From Auanema rhodensis (lineage: Eukaryota > Nematoda > Chromadorea > Rhabditida > Rhabditidae): a stretch of DNA of 64,000 bases. Both the position numbers and the translations under genes were made by a program. The stretch covers positions 11,764,501 to 11,828,500 of the forward strand of contig OZ059896.1 of the NCBI GenBank assembly GCA_964057225.1, in the 5' to 3' direction. Shown here in pieces: positions 41,881-54,519 of this stretch; within the stretch, counting starts at the first letter, position 1, and every line of letters begins with the position of its first letter. The notes under the pieces are model-generated. The model was not told where the DNA came from, ran no database searches, and was given only the letters and a program-made list of their open reading frames with translations.

Positions 41881-42985
41881 TTAATGATTAAAAATTTGAA
41901 AAATGAAATTATGAAATTGTGGTAGAAATATAAAATTGTTTAAAATATGGAATTAAATAAAAGAGATGGAGTGAAATGGTTTAGAAAATATAAAATATTT
42001 AAATGTTTCAGTTTTTGATCATCACAATATTGAAATTTAAATGTTTTTTAATAATTAAAAATTTAAAAATTTAAAAAATGAAATTATGAAATAGTGGTAA
42101 CAATATAAAATTGTTTAAAATATGGGATTAAATAAAAGAGATGGAGTGAAATGGTTTAGAAAATACAAAATATTTAAATGTTTCAGTTTTTGAGCATCAC
42201 AATATTGAAATTTAAATGTTTTTTAATGTTTAAAAATTTTAAGAATGAAATTATGAAATAGTGGTAAAAATATAAAATTGTTTAAAATATGAGATTAAAT
42301 AAAAGAGATGGAGTGAAATGGTTTAGAAAATACAAAATATTTGAATGTTTCAGTTTTTGATCATCACAATATTGAAATTTAAATGTTTTTTAATAATTAA
42401 AAATTTAAAAATTAAAAAATGAAATTATGAAATTGTGGTAGAATTAAAAAATTGTATAAAATATGGGATTAAATAAAATAGATGGAGTGAAATGGTTTAG
42501 AAAATACAAAATATTCAAATGTTTCAGTTTTTGAGCATCACAATACTGAAATTTAAATGTTTTTCAATGATTAAAATATTAAAAAATGAAATTATGAAAT
42601 AGTGGTAGAAATATAAAATTGTTTAAAATATGGAATTAAATAAAAGAGATGGAGTGAAATGGTTTAGAAAATACAAAATATTTAAATGTTTCAGTTTTTG
42701 AGCATCACAATACTGAAATTTAAATGTTTTTCAATGATTAAAATATTAAAAAATGAAATTATGAAATAGTGGTAGAAATATAAAATTGTTTAAAATATGG
42801 AATTAAATAAAAGAGATGGAGTGAAATGGTTTAGAAAAAACAAAATATTTGAATGTTTCAGTTTTTGATCATCACAATATTGAAATTTAAATGTTTTTTA
42901 ATGATTGAAAATTTAAAAAATGAAATTATGAAATTGTGGTAGAATTTAAAAATTGTATAAAATATGGGATTAAATAAAATAGATA

Positions 42986-44732
42986 GAGTGAAATGGTTTA
43001 GAAAATACAAAATATTTAAATGTTTCAGTTTTTGAGCATCACAATATTGAAATTTAAATGTTTTTTAATGATTAAAAATTTGAAAAATGAAATTATGAAA
43101 TTGTGGTAGAAATATAAAATTGTTTAAAATATGGGATTAAATAAAATAGATGGAGTGAAATGGTTTAGAAAATACAAAATATTTGAATGTTTCAGTTTTT
43201 GAGCATCACAATATTGAAATTTAAATGTTTTTTAATGATTAAAAATTTAAAAAATGATTATAAAATAGTGGTAGAATCATAAAATTGTTTAAAATATGGG
43301 ATTAAATAAAATAGATGGAGTGAAATGGTTTAGAAAATACAAAATATTCAACTGTTTCAGTTTTTGAGCATCACAATATTGAAAATTAAATGTTTTTTAA
43401 TGATTAAAAATTCAAAAATGAAATTATGAAATTGTGGTAGAACTATAAAATTGTTTAAAATATGGGATTAAATAAACTAGATGGAGTGAAATGCTTTAGA
43501 AAATACAAATATTTAAATGTTTCAGTTTTTGAGCATCACAATATTGAAATTTAAATGTTTTTCAATGATTAAAAATTTAAAAATGAAATTATAAAATAGT
43601 GGTAGAATCATAAAATTGTTTAAAATATGAGATTAAATAAATTAGATGGAGTGAAATGGTTTAGAAAATACAAAATATTTAAATGTTTCAGTTTTTGAGC
43701 ATCACAATATTGAAATTTAAATGTTTTTTAATGATTAAAAAGTTAAAAAATAAGATTATGAAATAGTGGTAAAAATATAAAATTGTTTAAAATATGGGAT
43801 TAAATAAAATAGATGGAGTGAAATGGTTTAGAAAATACAAAATATTTAAATGTTTCAGTTTTTGAGCATCACAATATTGAAATTTAAATGTTTTTTAATG
43901 ATTAAAAATTTGAAAAATGAAATTATGAAATTGTGGTAGAAATATAAAATTGTTTAAAATATGGGATTAAATAAAATAGATGGAGTGAAATGGTTTAGAA
44001 AATACAAAATATTTGAATGTTTCAGTTTTTGAGCATCACAATATTGAAATTTAAATGTTTTTTAATGATTAAAAATTTAAAAAATGAAATTATAAAATAG
44101 TGGTAGAATCATAAAATTGTTTAAAATATGGGATTAAATAAAATAGATGGAGTGAAATGGTTTAGAAAATACAAAATATTCAACTGTTTCAGTTTTTGAG
44201 CATCACAATATTGAAAATTAAATGTTTTTTAATGATTAAAAATTCAAAAATGAAATTATGAAATTGTGGTAGAACTATAAAATTGTTTAAAATATGGGAT
44301 TAAATAAACTAGATGGAGTGAAATGCTTTAGAAAATACAAATATTTAAATGTTTCAGTTTTTGAGCATCACAATATTGAAATTTAAATGTTTTTCAATGA
44401 TTAAAAATTTAAAAATGAAATTATAAAATAGTGGTAGAATCATAAAATTGTTTAAAATATGAGATTAAATAAATTAGATGGAGTGAAATGGTTTAGAAAA
44501 TACAAAATATTTAAATGTTTCAGTTTTTGAGCATCACAATATTGAAATTTAAATGTTTTTTAATGATTAAAAAGTTAAAAAATAAGATTATGAAATAGTG
44601 GTAAAAATATAAAATTGTTTAAAATATGGGATTAAATAAAATAGATGGAGTGAAATGGTTTAGAAAATACAAAATATTTAAATGTTTCAGTTTTTGAGCA
44701 TCACAATATTGAAATTTAAATGTTTTTTAATG
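42986..44732 (+). repeat. 5-mer HOR, ~832 bp period, ~2.1 copies
   Basis: The tattcaactg marker at 43349 recurs at 44181, 832 bp on (5 x 166.4). Upstream of the marker the spacing is 834 bp because the first unit lacks two bases, reading aatgattataaaatag near 43253 where the other reads aatgaaattataaaatag. Both units contain the same hybrid aactagatgg monomer ending in tagaatcataaaattg, showing that the hybrid formed before this duplication. Confidence 0.87.
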
Positions 44733-47634
44733 TTTAAAAATTTTAAGAATGAAATTATGAAATAGTGGTAAAAATATGAAATTGTTTAAAATATGGGATT
44801 AAATAAAATAGATGGAGTGAAATGGTTTAGAAAATACAAAATATTTAAATGTTTCAGTTTTTGAGCATCACAATATTGAAATTTAAATGTTTTTTAATGA
44901 TTGAAAATTTAAAAAATGAAATTATGAAATTGTGGTAGAATTAAAATATTGTATAAAATATGGGATTAAATAAAATAGATGGAGTTAAATGGTTTAGAAA
45001 ATACAAAATATTTAAATGTTTCAGTTTTTGAGCATCACAATACTGAAATTTAAATGTTTTTCAATGATTAAAATATTAAAAAATGAAATTATGAAATTGT
45101 GGTAGAAATATAAAATTGTTTAAAAAATGGAATTAAATAAAAGAGATGGAGTGAAATGGTTTAGAAATTACAGAATATTTAAATGTTTCAGTTTTTGAGC
45201 ATCACAATATTGAAATTTAAATGTTTTTTAATGATTAAAAATTTGAAAAATGAAATTATGAAATAGTGGTAAAAATATAAAATTGTTTAAAATATGGGAT
45301 TAAATAAAAGAGATGGAGTGAAATGTTTTAGAAAATACAAAATATTTAAATGTTTCAGTTTTGATCATCACAATATTAAAATTTAAATGTTTTTTAATAA
45401 TTAAAAAGTTAAAAAATAAGATTATGAAATAGTGGTAAAAATATAAAATTGTTTAAAATATGGAATTAAATAAAAGAGATAGAGTGAAATGGTTTAGAAA
45501 ATACAAAATATTTAAATGTTTCAGTTTTGATCATCACAATATTGAAATTTAAATGTTTTTTAATAATTAAAAATTTAAAAAATGAAATTATGAAATTGTG
45601 GTAGAATTAAAATATTGTATAAAATATGGGATTAAATAAAATAGATGGAGTTAAATGGTTTAGAAAATACAAAATATTTAAATGTTTCAGTTTTTGAGCA
45701 TTCACAATACTGAAATTTAAATGTTTTTCAATGATTAAAATATTAAAAAATGAAATTATGAAATTGTGGTAGAAATATAAAATTGTTTAAAAAATGGAAT
45801 TAAATAAAAGAGATGGAGTGAAATGGTTTAGAAATTACAGAATATTTAAATGTTTCAGTTTTTGAGCATCACAATATTGAAATTTAAATGTTTTTTAATG
45901 ATTAAAAATTTGAAAAATGAAATTATGAAATTGTGGTAGAAATATAAAATTGTTTAAAATATGGAATTAAATAAAAGAGATGGAGTGAAATGGTTTAGAA
46001 AATATAAAATATTTAAATGTTTCAGTTTTTGATCATCACAATATTGAAATTTAAATGTTTTTTAATAATTAAAAATTTAAAAATTTAAAAAATGAAATTA
46101 TGAAATAGTGGTAACAATATAAAATTGTTTAAAATATGGGATTAAATAAAAGAGATGGAGTGAAATGGTTTAGAAAATACAAAATATTTAAATGTTTCAG
46201 TTTTTGAGCATCACAATATTGAAATTTAAATGTTTTTTAATGTTTAAAAATTTTAAGAATGAAATTATGAAATAGTGGTAAAAATATAAAATTGTTTAAA
46301 ATATGAGATTAAATAAAAGAGATGGAGTGAAATGGTTTAGAAAATACAAAATATTTGAATGTTTCAGTTTTTGATCATCACAATATTGAAATTTAAATGT
46401 TTTTTAATAATTAAAAATTTAAAAATTAAAAAATGAAATTATGAAATTGTGGTAGAATTAAAAAATTGTATAAAATATGGGATTAAATAAAATAGATGGA
46501 GTGAAATGGTTTAGAAAATACAAAATATTCAAATGTTTCAGTTTTTGAGCATCACAATACTGAAATTTAAATGTTTTTCAATGATTAAAATATTAAAAAA
46601 TGAAATTATGAAATAGTGGTAGAAATATAAAATTGTTTAAAATATGGAATTAAATAAAAGAGATGGAGTGAAATGGTTTAGAAAATACAAAATATTTAAA
46701 TGTTTCAGTTTTTGAGCATCACAATACTGAAATTTAAATGTTTTTCAATGATTAAAATATTAAAAAATGAAATTATGAAATAGTGGTAGAAATATAAAAT
46801 TGTTTAAAATATGGAATTAAATAAAAGAGATGGAGTGAAATGGTTTAGAAAAAACAAAATATTTGAATGTTTCAGTTTTTGATCATCACAATATTGAAAT
46901 TTAAATGTTTTTTAATGATTGAAAATTTAAAAAATGAAATTATGAAATTGTGGTAGAATTTAAAAATTGTATAAAATATGGGATTAAATAAAATAGATAG
47001 AGTGAAATGGTTTAGAAAATACAAAATATTTAAATGTTTCAGTTTTTGAGCATCACAATATTGAAATTTAAATGTTTTTTAATGATTAAAAATTTGAAAA
47101 ATGAAATTATGAAATTGTGGTAGAAATATAAAATTGTTTAAAATATGGGATTAAATAAAATAGATGGAGTGAAATGGTTTAGAAAATACAAAATATTTGA
47201 ATGTTTCAGTTTTTGAGCATCACAATATTGAAATTTAAATGTTTTTTAATGATTAAAAATTTAAAAAATGAAATTATAAAATAGTGTTAGAATCATAAAA
47301 TTGTTTAAAATATGGGATTAAATAAAATAGATGGAGTGAAATGGTTTAGAAAATACAAAATATTCAACTGTTTCAGTTTTTGAGCATCACAATATTGAAA
47401 ATTAAATGTTTTTTAATGATTAAAAATTCAAAAATGAAATTATGAAATTGTGGTAGAACTATAAAATTGTTTAAAATATGGGATTAAATAAACTAGATGG
47501 AGTGAAATGCTTTAGAAAATACAAATATTTAAATGTTTCAGTTTTTGAGCATCACAATATTGAAATTTAAATGTTTTTCAATGATTAAAAATTTAAAAAT
47601 GAAATTATAAAATTGTGGTAGAAATATAAAATTG
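44015..47634 (+). repeat. 3.6 kb block, second copy (offset 16,210 bp)
   Basis: This is the second copy of the block at 27805-31424. It carries a clustered set of differences at about 44429-44454. Here the 3' end of the aactagatgg monomer reads tagtggtagaatcata instead of ttgtggtagaaatata, and attgtttaaaat instead of attgtataaaat. The identical hybrid occurs one HOR earlier near 43595. A private gtgttag (usual gtggtag) is at about 47285. Confidence 0.85.
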
Positions 47635-48750
47635 TATAAAATATGAGATTAAATAAATTAGATGGAGTGAAATGGTTTAGAAAATACAAAATATTTAAAT
47701 GTTTCAGTTTTTGAGCATCACAATATTGAAATTTAAATGTTTTTTAATGATTAAAAAGTTAAAAAATAAGATTATGAAATAGTGGTAAAAATATAAAATT
47801 GTTTAAAATATGGGATTAAATAAAATAGATGGAGTGAAATGGTTTAGAAAATACAAAATATTTAAATGTTTCAGTTTTTGAGCATCACAATATTGAAATT
47901 TAAATGTTTTTTAATGATTAAAAAGTTAAAAAATAAGATTATGAAATAGTGGTAAAAATATAAAATTGTTTAAAATATGGGATTAAATAAAATAGATGGA
48001 GTGAAATGGTTTAGAAAATACAAAATATTTAAATGTTTCAGTTTTTGAGCATCACAATATTGAAATTTAAATGTTTTTTAATGTTTAAAAATTTTAAGAA
48101 TGAAATTATGAAATAGTGGTAAAAATATAAAATTGTTTAAAATATGGGATTAAATAAAATAGATGGAGTGAAATGGTTTAGAAAATACAAAATATTCAAC
48201 TGTTTCAGTTTTTGAGCATCACAATATTGAAAATTAAATGTTTTTTAATGATTAAAAATTCAAAAATGAAATTATGAAATTGTGGTAGAACTATAAAATT
48301 GTTTAAAATATGGGATTAAATAAACTAGATGGAGTGAAATGCTTTAGAAAATACAAATATTTAAATGTTTCAGTTTTTGAGCATCACAATATTGAAATTT
48401 AAATGTTTTTCAATGATTAAAAATTTAAAAATGAAATTATAAAATTGTGGTAGAAATATAAAATTGTATAAAATATGAGATTAAATAAATTAGATGGAGT
48501 GAAATGGTTTAGAAAATACAAAATATTTAAATGTTTCAGTTTTTGAGCATCACAATATTGAAATTTAAATGTTTTTTAATGATTAAAAAGTTAAAAAATA
48601 AGATTATGAAATAGTGGTAAAAATATAAAATTGTTTAAAATATGGGATTAAATAAAATAGATGGAGTGAAATGGTTTAGAAAATACAAAATATTTAAATG
48701 TTTCAGTTTTTGAGCATCACAATATTGAAATTTAAATGTTTTTTAATGTT
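47295..48750 (+). repeat. 5-mer repeat, 832 bp offset
   Basis: The tattcaactg marker at 47365 recurs at 48197, again 832 bp apart, giving a second place where a five-monomer step is amplified. Here the aactagatgg monomers have the unmodified end (ttgtggtagaaatata), unlike the 43-44 kb pair. The aagttaaaaaataag monomer is present twice in a row (about 47755 and 47921) in the first unit and once in the second, which implies a one-monomer gain or loss. Confidence 0.78.
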
Positions 48751-51700
48751 TAAAAATTTTAAGAATGAAATTATGAAATAGTGGTAAAAATATGAAATTG
48801 TTTAAAATATGGGATTAAATAAAATAGATGGAGTGAAATGGTTTAGAAAATACAAAATATTTAAATGTTTCAGTTTTTGAGCATCACAATATTGAAATTT
48901 AAATGTTTTTTAATGATTGAAAATTTAAAAAATGAAATTATGAAATTGTGGTAGAATTAAAATATTGTATAAAATATGGGATTAAATAAAATAGATGGAG
49001 TTAAATGGTTTAGAAAATACAAAATATTTAAATGTTTCAGTTTTTGAGCATCACAATACTGAAATTTAAATGTTTTTCAATGATTAAAATATTAAAAAAT
49101 GAAATTATGAAATTGTGGTAGAAATATAAAATTGTTTAAAAAATGGAATTAAATAAAAGAGATGGAGTGAAATGGTTTAGAAATTACAGAATATTTAAAT
49201 GTTTCAGTTTTTGAGCATCACAATATTGAAATTTAAATGTTTTTTAATGATTAAAAATTTAAAAAATGAAATTATGAAATTGTGGTAGAATTAAAATATT
49301 GTATAAAATATGGGATTAAATAAAATAGATGGAGTTAAATGGTTTAGAAAATACAAAATATTTAAATGTTTCAGTTTTTGAGCATTCACAATACTGAAAT
49401 TTAAATGTTTTTCAATGATTAAAATATTAAAAAATGAAATTATGAAATTGTGGTAGAAATATAAAATTGTTTAAAAAATGGAATTAAATAAAAGAGATGG
49501 AGTGAAATGGTTTAGAAATTACAGAATATTTAAATGTTTCAGTTTTTGAGCATCACAATATTGAAATTTAAATGTTTTTTAATGATTAAAAATTTGAAAA
49601 ATGAAATTATGAAATTGTGGTAGAAATATAAAATTGTTTAAAATATGGAATTAAATAAAAGAGATGGAGTGAAATGGTTTAGAAAATATAAAATATTTAA
49701 ATGTTTCAGTTTTTGATCATCACAATATTGAAATTTAAATGTTTTTTAATAATTAAAAATTTAAAAATTTAAAAAATGAAATTATGAAATAGTGGTAACA
49801 ATATAAAATTGTTTAAAATATGGGATTAAATAAAAGAGATGGAGTGAAATGGTTTAGAAAATACAAAATATTTAAATGTTTCAGTTTTTGAGCATCACAA
49901 TATTGAAATTTAAATGTTTTTTAATGTTTAAAAATTTTAAGAATGAAATTATGAAATAGTGGTAAAAATATAAAATTGTTTAAAATATGAGATTAAATAA
50001 AAGAGATGGAGTGAAATGGTTTAGAAAATACAAAATATTTGAATGTTTCAGTTTTTGATCATCACAATATTGAAATTTAAATGTTTTTTAATAATTAAAA
50101 ATTTAAAAATTAAAAAATGAAATTATGAAATTGTGGTAGAATTAAAAAATTGTATAAAATATGGGATTAAATAAAATAGATGGAGTGAAATGGTTTAGAA
50201 AATACAAAATATTCAAATGTTTCAGTTTTTGAGCATCACAATACTGAAATTTAAATGTTTTTCAATGATTAAAATATTAAAAAATGAAATTATGAAATAG
50301 TGGTAGAAATATAAAATTGTTTAAAATATGGAATTAAATAAAAGAGATGGAGTGAAATGGTTTAGAAAATACAAAATATTTAAATGTTTCAGTTTTTGAG
50401 CATCACAATACTGAAATTTAAATGTTTTTCAATGATTAAAATATTAAAAAATGAAATTATGAAATAGTGGTAGAAATATAAAATTGTTTAAAATATGGAA
50501 TTAAATAAAAGAGATGGAGTGAAATGGTTTAGAAAAAACAAAATATTTGAATGTTTCAGTTTTTGATCATCACAATATTGAAATTTAAATGTTTTTTAAT
50601 GATTGAAAATTTAAAAAATGAAATTATGAAATTGTGGTAGAATTTAAAAATTGTATAAAATATGGGATTAAATAAAATAGATAGAGTGAAATGGTTTAGA
50701 AAATACAAAATATTTAAATGTTTCAGTTTTTGAGCATCACAATATTGAAATTTAAATGTTTTTTAATGATTAAAAATTTGAAAAATGAAATTATGAAATT
50801 GTGGTAGAAATATAAAATTGTTTAAAATATGGGATTAAATAAAATAGATGGAGTGAAATGGTTTAGAAAATACAAAATATTTGAATGTTTCAGTTTTTGA
50901 GCATCACAATATTGAAATTTAAATGTTTTTTAATGATTAAAAATTTAAAAAATGAAATTATAAAATAGTGGTAGAATCATAAAATTGTTTAAAATATGGG
51001 ATTAAATAAAATAGATGGAGTGAAATGGTTTAGAAAATACAAAATATTCAACTGTTTCAGTTTTTGAGCATCACAATATTGAAAATTAAATGTTTTTTAA
51101 TGATTAAAAATTCAAAAATGAAATTATGAAATTGTGGTAGAACTATAAAATTGTTTAAAATATGGGATTAAATAAACTAGATGGAGTGAAATGCTTTAGA
51201 AAATACAAATATTTAAATGTTTCAGTTTTTGAGCATCACAATATTGAAATTTAAATGTTTTTCAATGATTAAAAATTTAAAAATGAAATTATAAAATTGT
51301 GGTAGAAATATAAAATTGTATAAAATATGAGATTAAATAAATTAGATGGAGTGAAATGGTTTAGAAAATACAAAATATTTAAATGTTTCAGTTTTTGAGC
51401 ATCACAATATTGAAATTTAAATGTTTTTTAATGATTAAAAAGTTAAAAAATAAGATTATGAAATAGTGGTAAAAATATAAAATTGTTTAAAATATGGGAT
51501 TAAATAAAATAGATGGAGTGAAATGGTTTAGAAAATACAAAATATTTAAATGTTTCAGTTTTTGAGCATCACAATATTGAAATTTAAATGTTTTTTAATG
51601 TTTAAAAATTTTAAGAATGAAATTATGAAATAGTGGTAAAAATATGAAATTGTTTAAAATATGGGATTAAATAAAATAGATGGAGTGAAATGGTTTAGAA

Positions 51701-52200
51701 AATACAAAATATTTAAATGTTTCAGTTTTTGAGCATCACAATATTGAAATTTAAATGTTTTTTAATGATTGAAAATTTAAAAAATGAAATTATGAAATTG
51801 TGGTAGAATTAAAATATTGTATAAAATATGGGATTAAATAAAATAGATGGAGTTAAATGGTTTAGAAAATACAAAATATTTAAATGTTTCAGTTTTTGAG
51901 CATCACAATACTGAAATTTAAATGTTTTTCAATGATTAAAATATTAAAAAATGAAATTATGAAATTGTGGTAGAAATATAAAATTGTTTAAAAAATGGAA
52001 TTAAATAAAAGAGATGGAGTGAAATGGTTTAGAAATTACAGAATATTTAAATGTTTCAGTTTTTGAGCATCACAATATTGAAATTTAAATGTTTTTTAAT
52101 GATTAAAAATTTGAAAAATGAAATTATGAAATTGTGGTAGAAATATAAAATTGTTTAAAATATGGAATTAAATAAAAGAGATGGAGTGAAATGGTTTAGA

Positions 52201-52216
52201 AAATATAAAATATTTG
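52201..52216 (+). repeat. Hybrid monomer at the M/L' junction
   Basis: The sequence gaaaatataaaatatttgaa joins the 5' part of one monomer type (gaaaatataaaatattt, normally followed by aaatg) to the 3' part of another (gaaaatacaaaatatttgaa). In the equivalent stretch at 49630-50150 these two types are separate monomers with a class C monomer between them. The junction is therefore best explained by an exchange that removed about two monomers. Immediately after it the markers switch to the L' set. Confidence 0.7.
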
Positions 52217-54169
52217 AATGTTTCAGTTTTTGATCATCACAATATTGAAATTTAAATGTTTTTTAATAATTAAAAATTTAAAAATTTAAAAAATGAAATT
52301 ATGAAATTGTGGTAGAATTAAAAAATTGTATAAAATATGGGATTAAATAAAATAGATGGAGTGAAATGGTTTAGAAAATACAAAATATTTAAATGTTTCA
52401 GTTTTTGAGCATCACAATACTGAAATTTAAATGTTTTTCAATGATTAAAATATTGAAAAATGAAATTATGAAATAGTGGTAGAAATATAAAATTGTTTAA
52501 AATATGGAATTAAATAAAAGAGATGGAGTGAAATGGTTTAGAAAATACAAAATATTTAAATGTTTCAGTTCTTGAGCATCACAATACTGAAATTTAAATG
52601 TTTTTCAATGATTAAAATATTAAAAAATGAAATTATGAAATAGTGGTAGAAATATAAAATTGTTTAAAATATGGAATTAAATAAAAGAGATGGAGTGAAA
52701 TGGTTTAGAAAAAACAAAATATTTGAATGTTTCAGTTTTTGATCATCACAATATTGAAATTTAAATGTTTTTTAATGATTGAAAATTTAAAAAATGAAAT
52801 TATGAAATTGTGGTAGAATTAAAAAATTGTATAAAATATGGGATTAAATAAAATAGATAGAGTGAAATGGTTTAGAAAATACAAAATATTTGAATGTTTC
52901 AGTTTTTGATCATCACAATATTGAAATTTAAATGTTTTTTAATGATTAAAAATTTGAAAAATGAAATTATGAATTTGTGGTAGAAATATAAAATTGTTTA
53001 AAATATGGGATTAAATAAAATAGATGGAGTGAAATGGTTTAGAAAATACAAAATATTTGAATGTTTCAGTTTTTGATCATCACAATATTGAAATTTAAAT
53101 GTTTTTTAATGATTAAAAATTTGAAAAATGAAATTATGAAATTGTGGTAGAAATATAAAATTGTTTAAAATATGGGATTAAATAAAATAGATGGAGTGAA
53201 ATGGTTTAGAAAATACAAAATATTTGAATGTTTCAGTTTTGATCATCACAATATTAAAATTTAAATGTTTTTTAATAATTAAAAATTTAAAAAATAAGAT
53301 TATGAAATAGTGGTAAAAATATAAAATTGTTTAAAATATGGGATTAAATAAAATAGATGGAGTGAAATGGTTTAGAAAATACAAAATATTTGAATGTTTC
53401 AGTTTTTGAACATCACAATATTAAAATTTAAATGTTTTTTAATGATTGAAAATTTAAAAAATGAAATTATGAAATTGTGGTAGAATTAAAAAATTGTATA
53501 AAATATGGGATTAAATAAAATAGATGGAGTGAAATGGTTTAGAAAATACAAAATATTTAAATGTTTCAGTTTTTGAGCATCACAATACTGAAATTTAAAT
53601 GTTTTTCAATGATTAAAATATTAAAAAATGAAATTATGAAATAGTGGTAAAAATATAAAATTGTTTAAAATATGGGATTAAATAAAAGAGATGGAGTGAA
53701 ATGGTTTAGAAAATATAAAATATTTAAATGTTCCAGTTTTTGAGCATCACAATATTGAAATTTAAGTGTTTTTTAATGATTAAAAATTTTAAGAATGAAA
53801 TTATGAAATAGTGGTAAAAATATAAAATTGTTCAAAATATGGGATTAAATAAAAGAGATGGAGTGAAATGGTTTAGAAAATACAAAATATTTAAATGTTT
53901 CAGTTTTTGATCATCACAATATTGAAATTTAAATGTTTTTTAATGATGAAAAATTTAAGAATGAAATTATGAAATAGTGGTAGAATTATGAAATTGTTTA
54001 AAATATGGAATTAAATAAAATAGATGTAGTGAAATGGTTTAGAAAATACAAAATATTTAAATGTTTCAGTTTTTGAGCATCACAATATTGAAATTTAAAT
54101 GTTTTTTAATGATTAAAAATTTGAAAAATGAAATTATGAAATTGTGGTAGAAATATAAAATTGTTTAAA

Positions 54170-54519
54170 ATATGGAATTAAATAAAAGAGATGGAGTGAA
54201 ATGGTTTAGAAAATATAAAATATTTAAATGTTTCAGTTTTTGATCATCACAATATTGAAATTTAAATGTTTTTTAATAATTAAAAATTTAAAAATTTAAA
54301 AAATGAAATTATGAAATAGTGGTAACAATATAAAATTGTTTAAAATATGGGATTAAATAAAAGAGATGGAGTGAAATGGTTTAGAAAATATAAAATATTT
54401 AAATGTTTCAGTTTTTGATCATCACAATATTGAAATTTAAATGTTTTTTAATAATTAAAAATTTAAAAATTTAAAAAATGAAATTATGAAATAGTGGTAA
54501 CAATATAAAATTGTTTAAA
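54170..54519 (+). repeat. Single-monomer tandem duplication inside the HOR
   Basis: Two 175 bp class B monomers lie next to each other at 54170-54344 and 54345-54519. Both carry gaaaatataaaatattt, tgatcatcac and tggtaacaat. They differ in the first bases: atatggaatt against atatgggatt. The next HOR cycle has this monomer once (around 56530-56704), so this duplication accounts for the extra 175 bp in the 2,360 bp cycle. Confidence 0.9.

Larger units (their letters stand above)
27805..52216 (+). repeat. Satellite domain M (middle)
   Basis: This domain is marked by variants absent from the left domain: tattcaactg with gaaaattaaatg and gtggtagaactata; aactagatgg with gaaatgctttag; tagaatcataaaattg; gagcattcac; and gaaattacagaatattt. 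The tattcaactg marker is at 27971, 31155, 31653, 34502, 35668, 36834, 43349, 44181, 47365, 48197 and 51049. The spacings resolve into HORs of 832, 1,166, 1,834 and about 3,684 bp. The mean monomer length of these HORs is about 166.5 bp. No non-satellite sequence was seen. Confidence 0.85.
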
